From Sclerurus mexicanus (lineage: Eukaryota > Chordata > Aves > Passeriformes > Furnariidae): a DNA stretch of 64,000 bases. The stretch is from contig VWZF01005181.1 in the NCBI GenBank assembly GCA_013396755.1, positions 899,257 to 963,256 of the forward strand. Direction: 5' to 3'. Positions 49,161 through 61,941 of this stretch are shown one piece after another. The position numbers and the translations under genes are program-made. The notes beneath the pieces are model-generated. The model was given only the letters and a program-made list of their open reading frames with translations. It was not told the DNA's origin and did no database searches. The stretch's first letter is position 1; each line of letters starts with the position of its first letter.

Positions 49161-52100
49161 GCGCTGTGCTGCCTTCCATCCTCCTGATGCCCCCAAAGCT
49201 GCCGCTGTGTGTCTTGCACCCCGCCATCCCTCAGGGGCTACTTCAGCTCCTGCGGGATGGGGGATGAGAAGGCAAATTAGTAAAATAACTTCTTTCCCAG
49301 CCGCAACCGCTCATTGTCATGAGAAGCGGCTTACTGAGGTGTGATAGATGTTAAAGTGGAGCATATCATCCAAAACAGTTTCTTGGGGAACTAGTGTTTA
49401 GAAATCCTGCATAACTAATAGATCACAGAAGAGAAAGAAAGGTACTTGCTGTGGAGCTGTGCCTTTGAGATAAGCTGAGGGATAGCGGGTGTGCTACCGC
49501 GGGTTTCCACCTGGATGTTTAGAATAAAAATTTGTACACTGGCAGAGAAGTTGACACATCCAGGCTGCCTCTGGAATGAGGCAGGGGCACACTGGGAAAA
49601 GAGCCTGACAAGTGAGGCTACCACTGATGTGCTTCCAGATGCAACACAAGTAAGAAGGGGCACCCTTAGGTAAAGTGCAAATAAATATACACAGAAAAAA
49701 ATGAGTTTATATTTCAAAGTTGTTTCAACAAACTCACAAATGTTTTTGTTTAGTCTCATGTTTTAATTATTTGTTCCAGACTTTCTGCTTACATAAATTG
49801 CTTTCTTTGGTGCTACACTGAGGCTATGTCTCTTTGTTTATAAAGTTTAAATGCTTTGAAGTCAAGACATTTGAGGTACAAAGTGTTGTTCTCTTTTGTA
49901 ATGCTGTATACTCTGTTGGTAGCAATATATCAACAATCAGAATGTCAAAGAAGTGAATTACTGAAAGTACAAATCATGTTATGTGACATTTCAAGGACAA
50001 TTTCGATGTCCTGCTGCTAGCTGAGAATAAGTAGCTGGACAGACACACTGTACCCAATTTAGAAGTAACCAGGCTAAAAAGACATTGACCTTCAAGTGAA
50101 AACCTTTCAAATCTTGAACTGCAGATTTTCTAATTGAGTCTGAGTTTGTTTAAAACCATTGTATGAACCAGCTGATTGCAGGTGAATTTTGCCCCAAAAT
50201 CTTCACAGCCCCAAACATCAATTTGTTGCACTATTGTACTTAAAACTGAACCTTGGCAGCAATTGTCCTGAGCTTTGACATTCTTTCTCCAGTACCAGCT
50301 CTCTGATTTTTTCAGTACAGCTCTGGATATGCCTTTTCTATTCTGTCCTGATTCCATGTGGTCCTTACATCTGCCGTGGAGTGCTGCTGCCACTCAGAGC
50401 TTGTATCCTACCTTAGCCGTGGGTGAGCTGCCAGAGGAGAGAGAGAAAAGACTTGCAGCACCACGAAAGAACAAGTCTCTCTCCCATGTAACTTCTTTCC
50501 CCATGCACTCTTTAGGGTATGGGAGCCCCACATCAGAGCTGGGCCATGCCACAGGCTGGATGAGTACATCATTTCCATCCTTGTGGGAAGGGACTGAGTA
50601 CAGTTTACTTCTTGTGAGCAAAAGTGGTTTCCCAGCAGTAGCCAGCTGGGTGAGGGCAGAGAGAGGTCAGTAGTGGTTCCCCACTGAGGTGACAGTTCTT
50701 CATCTGGTTTGAGAGTACACCATGCACTTTCCTTGGTTTTATCCTGTGTTCACTGTGCATATATGTTTTTTTTTTAAAACACAGGTTATAGCTGTATGTG
50801 TAAATGTCAGTTCACCTCCAGCAGCCCTTGCTGTGAGTGCTTTGACATGTGTATGTTTCAGCAGAGCACCTGCTTAACCACAGGACTCAGAGAGGGCTTC
50901 TCCAGGCATCCTTCCCCTATCTTCTCCAAATGCAGCCTCTGCACCTGTCAGTGAGCGGGTGTAGGGTGAGGAGACAGGCGCTGTGACCTCCCCACACTGC
51001 TGCTCCTTGGGGCCACCTCCATACAGAGGCAGGGCATTGCTGGGGCCCACCCTAGCACATGGTGGAGAGAAACAATTCCCCACCAGGTGGGAGGGAGCAA
51101 TGGCTTAATTGCATTTGTTATTTATTTGGAAGCTGCATTTCGTTTCGCATCAATATCCTGGCCCTGGAGGTCTGAGGGGTGCAGGGCTGTACCAGGGTGC
51201 TGGTGTCACTTCATCCTCCTCTGACAGGTCACTTATTTTTAATGACACCTGAAGAAAGTTGGTGTGAATTTTTGGTTCTTTTTACCATCCAGGACAAAAA
51301 CCATATAACTGGGGAAAATAAATGACTGTGTCTTTAAGTTGGGATCAAGAAGTTAAAAATGTGCAGATACGTAGGGTTTTGGCGCAGTGAGGGGGGGGGA
51401 ACTTTGTCACCATTCTCATTTTCACTCACCTCCTACTTAAAATTCATCTAGGAAGGTAGGCAGAGGAACACAACAGCTGCTAAAATTACTAGGTGGAAAT
51501 CATTTTTAGCAGGCACAAGTGTCTTGTGGTTTTCCTGCTTGCACTCTCCTCCTCTACTCCTACCTCATCCCCGGCTGGCTGCCCTTTCCTCCAGAGAGGC
51601 TTTCGTGTCGCTGGTGTCTCTCTCACAACAGCCCAGCCAAAGGCAGTCTGTTAGTGATGTGTGGCAGCTGCCAGGGCGGCCCCGCCGGGACCCCGGCCCA
51701 AGGAGGAGCCCTGGCCCCAGCTCCATGGCCCTGGGGGACTCGCTGCTCTGACCCCACCACTGGCACAGCTGACACGAGGTGTTCCTTGGAGATGCAGAGG
51801 AGTGTGAGGAGGAGGCAGCAGCTGCTAGTGTTTAGGTTTTGCCAGAGCAATAAATTTTGCATTAGTACTAAACAGTGCACGCTCCAAATGATGCAGTGTC
51901 TTAGGGTTTTTTTCCCCTGCCAAAAGTCAGTATTTGGTTAGGATTTTATTTTTTTGGAAGCAGTGTTGCTATTAACTTGATGGTTGCCAAGGCCAAACAA
52001 AGTGCGAAGTGTCCTTTGAGAAAGCTGCGTGATTCTGTACATTAAAAGCTGGGGGATGCCAGCACGCAGCCTCAGCCTCACAGCCTCTCACATGCTTTGC

Positions 52101-55100
52101 TTGTGCTGGATCCTATAAACGCTTTTTTTGCATTTTTAAAAGAACATTTCCTTGCCTAAACTGTAGAAGCTCAAGCTTTGCATTTTTTTGGTCTGATTCT
52201 TTCTCGGTGCGGGGCTGTACAGCTCGAGGGAGGAGCGTGCAGCGGCACCAAGGCGGGCTGGCTGGGCAGGGTGGAAGGGTCATAGCTGGAGCCAGCACAC
52301 AGCTACACCCAAACGCTGGCTGCAGCCCCGGTCCCCCACCCTGAGCACACCATGACGTTATGGAGCTGTTAACCCACTAACCCTTGGCCCCCTGACTCAC
52401 TGGTGAATGCAAACAATAGGTTGGTCCTGCATAGCGGGGAAACAGGCTTGATGCCCTGATGGGTGCCGGCAGCATCAGTTACTGGGAGCTGACAAGGTCT
52501 TTCAGATTGCTCCTGGTCTGTGGCAGCACCTCAAATCGAGAGCTGGGGCCGACTTTGCAGGGCATGGTGTGTGTGCTCCAGGTCAAGCAGTTCCTGGCCC
52601 AAAGCCGCCTGAAAAAATATCCCTTTGGCTTGGATGCCTCCTTCCTTGCTCTTGCTACCACCCACTGTCCTCTGTGCACAGCTGGTGATGTCAAGCAACA
52701 GAGCAAGGGAGCTGCAGAGAGAACCCTGCCTTGATTCCTGCTGTGAGGCCGTACAGATCAGTCCCCCAAGGTATCTACTCCCTCCACCCCACAGAGGAAA
52801 CCTGAAGAAAGCTGTAATTTAGCTCACTGCCAGAACATGTGGTCATGACTGTGGCACCCCTGGGTCAGCAGGTTGCAGGCAGAGCTTTTTCATACTCTGT
52901 GAGGAGGAAATGTGCTCATCCCCCACCAAGCAGAGTTCCTGGGGCCAATCCACTCTCTGAAAGCACAGCTGTCCTCCACACCACCTCTGGATGCAGCAGC
53001 ATGCTCGCAATCCTGGCACAAACAGCTGAGAGGTTCTGGAGGTAGGACTGGATTCAGGACTGCAGGCTGTCAGCCATGGAGGTTGTGCCCATTGCTGCTT
53101 TTCCTTCCCCAGCTGTGGGCTGGCAGTGGAAGCACGCAGTGTGGTGTGGTCAGGGGGATGTGATGGTGGCAACGGTGGCACTGCTGCAGGTTGCCATAGG
53201 GAACGGTGAACAAGTATGCTGCTTCTTGTACTTTCCTTACTTAGGCATTTGGATGCCTGAGGATGCACTCCCTCTGAAGGTCTAGCTGAATCTGGTTCTG
53301 TACTGAAGTAACTCTTTCAGTCTGCAGCAAGAGCACACCATTCCCTCGACTGCCTATGAGTTGTCTGCCTAAAATCATATCTTAATACCACCTTCTTTCC
53401 AGTAAACCTACCAGTGAAGGCAGATGTTGCAGGGAAATTGAACTCCAGGCATGTGCAATGTTTGCTGACCACCACCAGTTTATGCCCCTCATGCAATAGC
53501 TGTGCCTCCAATAGGGGAGACCAGGGGGCTCAGGGCATCTGCCTTCAGCATGTGCTGTTCCCACCTGCCTCTGCAGAGTCTCTTGGCGTGGTTTCAGCTC
53601 TCAGGCTCTTGTCACTGACACATCTTTGGAGGGTAAAGATGGCCACAGCTGCCCTGGCTCTGAGCTGTGCTCCCACATCCCTTTGGGTTGCAGGCTTGCT
53701 CCCCTCCGTGGGAGGGCTGGCCTGTCTGGATGAAAGGATCAATACCAAATCACTGAAGCTAAAAGATGTGCAGGGATTTAATACACTGGGGGAAAAAATC
53801 CACTCTCTGTTAAATGCTTTCCTTTGACTGCAGGGTGAGCAGCATTGCACAGAGCTTAGGTTTCAAAGCACGAGACACCAAATGGGAGATCACCAGTGGA
53901 TTGGCCACCTCTGGACTGGCTGCTATTACAAGCAGTGTTGAGACTCACTCTGTCATGTTGGGTCAAGGCAGAGCAATTAATTTTTCCAGTGCTTGTATTA
54001 ATTCTGTTTCTTTGGCTGTTCTTTTGAAATCACTGGAAAAGTGGTTTGATGCCCCTGGATTTTGGAAAATAGCATTCATATGCACAGATAAAGGAGTGCA
54101 TAATGAAGGAAAACTAGATATTTCTTTTAGTTGTAAGGATGACTTAATTTCTGGGGTGAACTGAAGGATTGTATGATGGTTAGTTACAAAAAGCATAGAA
54201 ACTGATGTGAAACAGTGGGGAAGAAAATTACATCTTGCTCTTCTCCACCTTTTCAACACCATTCCTGTCATGACAAAATGAAAGGAAATGCTTTTTTTCT
54301 CTTCACAATAATATGAAATAATTTTCCAGAGACCATCCTGGCCCAGATTGCCTTAAGCAGGGTTATAAAACTGCATCTGGTTCGGCACACAATTCACAAG
54401 AGAGGATGGCTAAACTGTGCCCTGACAGCTGGCTGACATGCCCTTCCTGTGGGGTCCTGCTGCATGCAAACCCAAAGCTGTGGCCAGTCCCTAGCTGTAC
54501 AACCCCGCTGCTTGGCCATGCTCAGAAATGTGACTTTTGCAGTTTGCAGCTAATGCTTCTCTGTGCTATTACGATCTGACTCCCAAGAAAGGTGTGGGAG
54601 GCAGCAGACATGGAGGAAGCCTGGGGCTGGTTACCTTTGCCTGTGGACAGCACAGCAGCATTTTCCAGATGCTGATAATATTTTTACTCCCCTTTAATTA
54701 CTTGCTTCAGTTGCTGAGGTTTATGTAATCTCCTTCCATAGCCACCTGAGGTGTGACAGCAGCATCCTGCATTCTTGGGTCTCAATTACGTGTTCTTCCA
54801 CTTTCTATGTCATTGTTTTCTAAACTCAAAACACAGGTGAAAGAGCAAGGGTGTGAGACTGAAGAGAGACAAAGCTGTGGTAACATACACCAGAGTGCCA
54901 GGTGGGTCAGTGGAACACAAACTTGGAAACTAAAAGAGCTCAGCATGGACGCAGTACATAGAAGAAAATATTTTGTACCTATGGGAGAGGAGGTGATATT
55001 TCAGAAAAAAAAAAAAATTGAGTTAAACCAAACCTAAATGTATTTTAGAGGCCACAAAAATGAAAAGAAAAAGAAAAAAAAAAGAGAGACGTTAGCTGGG

Positions 55101-56200
55101 AAATCAGCTGCATATTTGAGCCTGCAGCTGGGGAGGAGATGCCAACAGAGCACACAGAGACCTGCAAGCTGTAAATCCTCACGTCCCCAGGTCCCCATTC
55201 CTCCTGCCAATGCTGGCTCACAGGTATCTCCACAGTGCCTGAGCCTGAGCAATCCTGCTTGACGCAGCGAGAGGCTCTGTGGACTTGGATGTAACTCTTT
55301 CCCTTCCTCCTGGGTGTAAGCCTTTGTCTTCCTCCTGCCTGGAGCTGGGCATGGGAATGAGGATTTTCCAGCATGACTGGGGGTCACCCTGGGAGCTGGG
55401 CGGGTGGTTCCCATCCATCCCACAGGCTTCTGCAAAAGTAGTTAGTGTGTGTCAGCATTGCCTCCTAAGCCTTTAAATGTAACTTAAACTTACAGCCTAA
55501 AGGCACCGCCTTGCTTTTGGTGGGTTTTGCAACTGCAGAAATTGTTATCCTGCCTAAGAGATCTCAGTTCCTTCTTTTCCCCTTTTGGGGTGTTTGGAGC
55601 ATGGCCGGTGCACCTTTGTCTGTCCAGAGGCTGCTTCTGTTGCACAGAAATGAAGCTGACAGTTTTTCAATGGCTACTTAGAGCTTGCAGATAATGTAGG
55701 TTTGTTCCCTGTTGTTCTTCAAGTGCAGGGCCCCTCAAAGAGCAGGCTGAACTCTGTATCAAGGAGTCAAAGGGTTAAAATAATATTGCCCCAGTGTGTC
55801 ATTGCTGACTAAGGTCCTGGGCTTAACAAAACCCCAAATTGTTCCTGTTCCACTGATGTAATTTGTTATCCTGAATTTTCCCCTATTTTATTATTTCAGT
55901 ATTCCAATGTCAAAGTCACAGCTTCAACATGTATTCTTCAGTTGCTCTCTCAAAGCCTGGCAGAAATATGAGTCTGGATGATAAACCAATGCTGATCTTG
56001 CCTGTATGTGACATCATTCACCTGGTGAGCCAGTTTCCTGCTGATTAGGATGTTGGGGTGGATTCTGTCCCCAGTCCAGGTGCCTCTGACTCATTCCCTG
56101 TTGTCTCTTCGTGTAAGTGGGATGTGCTGGGAAATGGCAGTGATCTCAAGGGGGGAAAAACACCAGGAAAAATTACTTTAAAAATTATCATGAGTATTGT

Positions 56201-56383
56201 GAGGCACTGGACCAAGTTGTCCTGAGAAGTTGTGGATGCCCCATTCTTGGAAGTGTTCAAGGCCAACCTGAATGGGGCCCTGAGCAACCTGGTCTAGTGA
56301 AAGGTGTCCTTGCCCATGGCAGGGGGGTTGGTCTTTAAGGTCCCTTCCCACCCAAACCATTCTGATTCTACAATTCTATGACT
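56201..56383 (+). mobile_element. CR1 LINE 3' fragment (plus orientation)
   Basis: Starts GAGGCACTGG, runs through GAAGTTGTGGATGCCCCAT, GGAAGTGTTCAAGGCC and GGTCCCTTCCCACCCAAACC, and ends with ATTCTGATTCTACAATTCTATGA, degenerate copies of the 8-bp CR1 terminal repeat. About 10 bases usually found between GGTTGG and TCTTTAAGG are missing. Non-coding, 5'-truncated copy. Confidence 0.9.
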
Positions 56384-57230
56384 TGTGCCCATGTGGTATG
56401 ATCCTTAAGCTGATATAGATCTTCAATAATTAATGAAATTTTTACCCAGTTTCAATCCAGTGTAATTTATTAGGACAAGACTTTCTCCTCCTGGTGAAGC
56501 ACTTTATTTATAGTCAGTCATTTTTTATCTTTTTATCAATAGTCTTACAGCTGAGGCATCTCTGTGCAAGCGTCCCAGTGCTGAGGTGGTTTCATTGCTA
56601 CCAACAGACCATCAGCATAAATGAGGACAGACTGTATTTTACACATATTTTGTACTACCTGGCACAGAGCTATGGAAAGCTGGAAAAAACAAAACCACAG
56701 ACTACAGAGCAGAATGAATAAAAGCAAAAAAATAACTAGGTCCTTTATTTTTGGAAACTCTCCAACAGTATTAGTGAGATATCAACTTTCTGCCTTGCAG
56801 AATGAACTATAAAATATTATATCCTAGCCCTGCACATTTTCAAGTTCTTTGTCCTTTATTACAGCCACTGGTTTTTTAAAACTGGAAATAGACCTAGACT
56901 AAACCTCTGCCTGAGTATGTCTGAATGGCTGCATCCAAGCCCTGCATCTTTTGAAAACTGGTCTGTAGTGTTTAAAAAAAAAGCCAAGCCCAACATAACC
57001 ACAAAGAACTTCTCATTTCTCCTCCCTTAGTTCTCTACCTGAACAAAAATCCTCACACGTGGATGTACAAGGCTGTTAGATTCATGGGGTAACTCCTTGC
57101 CCACTACTGCTAAAAGCAAAATGCCCAAAAAGTGCAAAAAGCAAAAAGTGGTTAGCAATGTCTCAATATTAAAACTCTATCCCACTTGAAACTCTTCCCA
57201 AGAATATATGATCAGTGTTGAGTTTGAAAG

Positions 57231-57245
57231 TATATATATATATAT
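57231..57245. repeat. (TA)n microsatellite
   Basis: Seven to eight TA units. Confidence 0.85.
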
Positions 57246-58217
57246 GTATTTTAAGTCTACTGATGTGATTTGTTCTATTTGTAAGACTAATTGGCAGTGA
57301 AAGGTATAAATTTCCTATCACTTTTTTCCAAATTGTCCTGCCCTTGTCATTGTAGTTCATGGTCTCTATTAAGGAATGTTGTCCTCTGGATCATTTTTAT
57401 TTGCTTTGCTTTTTAATAATCATCATTCATTCTTAATACAGCAGGTTTTTTGGTAACAAAATTCATAGCTTAAAAAACGCAAGGCAGTTCCTCTTTCCTT
57501 TGGACAGATTTGAAATGCGATTACTTTTATAAGTTATAAATAGAGGCCTGGTAGTTGATGTTTAGTGGGAAACTCTCCCAGTATATTTCAGAGCCCTGTT
57601 TAGCAGTCTCCTCCGATAAGAAAACTGCTGGCTTGGCATTTTGGGGAACTGTTTTTGGTGCTTTGTGTTCCTGCTGTAGCTGCCAGGCGTTAGACAAGCT
57701 TCAGAATGCCATGTGGCCAAACTAGGAGCTGCCTGTGCCACTGGGCTCCGCTCTGATGGTAACACCACACTGGTGGGTGCTGGGCTCTGCCCGCGAGCTG
57801 CTGGATCAGGCGAGCTTTGGCCATCAGGTTGCTGTCTCCAGGATCTTGCTTTTGGTGGCACCTCCATCAAGACATGGGAGGGGGGTCTGTGACAGCCCTT
57901 ACTCCACCTGAGCACAGCTCATACCCTCACCATTCAGTTAGAGATGGTCATCTGGGACAGCACATGATGACGGCTGCTTTTTATGTTTACAACTCCCACA
58001 GAGAGACTGTTTCAAAAGAGGTAATGCAGCTCCCCACTGTTCATATGTTGTTATTTTTTTCCCATGTTAAGACACTGGGCTAAGACTCAGTCTTGGAGGA
58101 TGTGGCCCCTGGGTGAGTGAGGGCTGGCCAGCTCTTCCTGCAGATACACTGTGCTGGCTTCACCTCTAGGCTGGCTACTGACGTGGAGGTTTGAGGAGAG
58201 ATAAACGAAAAGGAAGA

Positions 58218-58274
58218 GATAGAATTCTCTAGTAATAAATGAATGGGATAGAAATCTCTAGTGGTAAATGAATG
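58218..58274. repeat. Tandem duplication, two 28-bp copies at 29-bp period
   Basis: Copies at 58218-58245 and 58247-58274 share GATAGAA, TCTCTAGT and TAAATGAATG with three differences. Confidence 0.85.
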
Positions 58275-61200
58275 ACTTCAACTAAAAGCAGCCAATGACA
58301 GATAGGAATGAATTACTGCAAGAGTTTTGTAAAGAAAAGGGAAGGGTTTGAGGTGATTGAAATGACATCTATAAGCATTTATTTACCATATTGATGTTTA
58401 CTCTTGACCTCATTTTGTGAGATTCTTTTGTACCAAAGAGCATTCATGGACTCAGAGGTTTTCTGGAGCGTTTGTAATTTGGCAAAGGTGCCTCAAAATG
58501 ACCTGGCAGAAGCATTTGATTTTGAGAAAAATGTGCTTGTCTGTTATTGGGGTTCTGTGTCAGCTTGTGCTAGATATTTCTTTTTTTGTTTTTCTTCCCC
58601 ATAATCTGTTCTAGAAGGGGAGCAGCATAGGGAAGTTCAAGGGGGAAGTAAAGTAACCCTTGTCAGAGAAAACCTCATAAAACTGCAAAAGCAATCTTTC
58701 TGATACTAGTGAGTGAGAACCCAGTAAAAGAGATGAAGATCCAGCTCAGGGCCTGCTTCCATAACCAAAAAGAAATAAGAAATCTAGTATTTAAAATGGA
58801 ATTATTTTTCACTTCGTATTGTGGTCAGATTTAATTCCTTCAAGCTATGCTTTCCCTCAAACACCATTAGTTTTTAGAAACTTTCCTAGGGGAGGCCAGT
58901 TCATTTGTCTTAGAGCACATCATGCTGCTGGACTTTGTCTCCGCAAAGAAGGAAGGCTGGGCTGTAACTGCAGTCTCTTCTAATGAACTCATACTTGTCA
59001 CATATCCAGGGCTAGATGGGCTTGCCTGCCCCTCACACCCACCCAAAATAAAGCTGTGTCCCAGGGAGATGACCTCCACCCTGGGCCCCTCAAGGACTAG
59101 GCGATGCTGAGGTATGCACAGGCTGATGCATCCCTGCCAAGGGACTGCCAGGATGTACTAGGGGGGTGTAGGCAGAGGCATTTTACAAGGACTGGGACAT
59201 CTAAACAGATTCCCAATCTGTTTCATCAATACCGATATAAAATCATTGCTGATAAAACTTACGGACAGAATGATGATAAACAGGTAATGATGGAAAATCA
59301 GGGACAGTAATGAGAATGACTTGAGGGGTTCATGTGTACAAAAGTGGTTTTTATATAGCCAGCTGCAAAGCTGTACTTCTGAAAACATGAAGGCAGCATG
59401 TATGGAGTGAGCATGGCATCCTAAAACCTGCATGTTTGAAAAAGTTAAGGGCTGCCATGGAGCCAAAACCCAGCACGAGCTTCCATTATGCTGCTGTGGC
59501 AAAAGGGCCACTGTGATTGCCAGGGGTAGGAAGCAGCAAGAGGGGGAAGTTTAAATAGGAGAGGCAAACAAAGGTGTGCTCTGTGTGGTTCAGAGACTGC
59601 TTTGAAAAGACATGGGAAAATTAGGCAAATCACAGCAAAAGGCAACAGAAATTACTTGGAGGAGAAGAAAATTATTTATAAAAAGAGACTTTTTAGCTTA
59701 AAGGAAAATAAAATGGGAGGGAGGGAAAGAAAGGTCTGAGACTGACACTACACAGGTGGAATGTGGGAAAAAATATCAGGTACTTAATTTCCTATATGAA
59801 AGCAAAAAAGACTCACCTGGAATCTGAGGTGTGCAAACTACTATAGGAAATGAGGATAAGTGCTCTCTCTTTGAGGATAGATGTGCCGGAAGAGTTATTA
59901 GGCTAAATATAAGAATCACTGGCTGAGATGTAATGACTTGTAGCATATGGGCTGTCAGAATAAATGCTTTAATGCTCCCTTTTGGCCTCTGACTGCATTT
60001 AAACCCCTCTTTCCTGATGTGAATCTTGGCTTCCCAGCCCTCCTTATCATTTCTTTCTGCTCTTGTTCTCAGTGTGTTCCTGGAGGAGTTTCTCTCCCTC
60101 TTTCTTTCTCTCCCTCTGTTTTTATTATACCACTTCAGACAAAAAACTGGCAGTTTAGAAGGCCCTGAAGGGAGTGAGTCTTGCAGCTTCATCTGAATTC
60201 AAAGGGTGCCAAATACAGACCTTGTGAAAGCCTCAACCCAGAGCCCTAAAATTTGGTGTAGCTTTGAATTTCTCGTAAAAAAGCAAGCTTGCTGATAGTG
60301 GGCTGTCTTGAGTTTTATTCCTTCATCTTAAGCATTTTTCTGGTGGGGGTTCTATAAATATTATACACTGATGACTAGAAATAAGAGAGTACATGTCTGG
60401 CTGTCACATAGCAATTTTCTGCAAGGAAAATCACTACAGCTATTTAACTGGCTCTTTATCTCAAAGCAGCAAGTATCCAGACGGTCGTCTCCAACTGTTG
60501 TTATTAAATTCAGCAGGAAATCCATCCTGTCCAAAAGAATTATTAGTTTCCATTGCTCCTGGAAATGTTCAGAGATGTTAATTTGTGCATGTCTGTGTTG
60601 CCCAAGTAGCCAGCCAGTGAGCAGGACTGTGGTTTGATCTTGTTCTCAAGCTTTGGGAGTTGGGTGGCAGCTGTAAAACCAAAGTTAAGGTCTAGGACAG
60701 GGGCTTATTTATGAAGGCAAGTCTCCCCAAAACACCCCGATTCCTCCAATTACAAATATGTTTCACATCACAGCACAGCATTTGAAATTAGAAGTTTAAC
60801 ATGTTAAAGTGGGGCCCAGATGCCATTAGCAGCAGTCTTTGCCATGAAGAAGTTAGTATTTGTCAGCTATTTCTGCCCAGAGGTGTGTGAGATACCACAG
60901 TTTCCTTTTTTACATACAAGAGGAAATAACTGTGGTGGCAATCTGGTCTTTGTCAGAGCTGTAGATGCTCAGCCACAAAGCAGTGGTCCCTTATTTATAC
61001 CATAAGGCCTGTCGGGAGTGGGAATCATCTACCAAAGGAAGTGTGAAGCAGAAGCAGAATGGGAAGGGATTTTGCCTTGGCCAACTGCCCAGAGCGGAGT
61101 CTCCCCCTTGTGAGCCTCACCTCATTGCCAGCAAAGAGGGACCACCCCGGGGACCTGGCACCTTGTTGTGTGGTGTTCTGGGCTACAGGGACCCCAGTCC

Positions 61201-61923
61201 CCCCCTGCAGGGGGGCTGGGAAAGCCCTTGCATGCTGCCCAGGATGCTGTGCTTCCTGCCACCCTTGTTGCTGCCTCCACCACCTTGAACATGACCAGAC
61301 AGCAAGGTATTGATCAAAGGTAAATCTTGGTGCTCTGCCAGTCTGCAGCATACAGGTTTCCCTCTCCTCCTTTCTACAGCACAGGAGGGCTTGAACATGA
61401 CTACCCTACTGGAGCTCTGTCTTTGGCCAGCAGACAGCTGATGGGATGGAGAAACCAGCATGCTCAGCCTTGGCCTGACCTCACGCTGCACCATGACTTT
61501 TCAGGTTGCCAGCCACACCGAAATGATGGATCTTACCCTGGCATAAGCCAGTCAGCCTCTCAGTGTAGTCACAGTACTCAATCACCAGCCCCTATTTGTT
61601 TTTCAGAAGGAGAAAAGCTCTAGCATGTTTAGAAAAGTCCAGATTTGTCCTAAAAACTTTGGTTCAGCTTGAAAATCACTGTTTTTCTGGCAAACTAAAC
61701 ACACAAACTTTTTTAAGGGGCTTCTGCATCAGGTCTCCATTTAGCTTTCAGTAACACCACAGCCCCATATAGCCATCTGTCAAAAGTCTTCTGGAGATAT
61801 ATGACAGACAGCACAGAAACACGCTGCCACAGCCTTCAGAAATAACTACGCAGCACTGACATAGTTCAGATGTTTGATTTTATAAAAGAACTTTCTGGAC
61901 ATATATAAAATAGGCCTTGGTGA

Positions 61924-61941
61924 ACACACACACACACACAC
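61924..61941. repeat. (AC)n microsatellite
   Basis: Nine AC units. Confidence 0.9.

Noticed and set aside
48788..49344. Several 79-143 codon open frames on both strands at the CpG-rich patch
   Set aside because: High G+C lowers stop frequency in all frames. The peptides are low-complexity Arg/Gly/Ser-rich with no family resemblance.
53414..54164. Two overlapping + strand open frames (137 and 116 codons) near 53.4-54.2 kb
   Set aside because: No recognisable domain or family motif, no splice or poly(A) context, and similar-length open frames lie on the minus strand over the same bases. Length alone does not support a gene.
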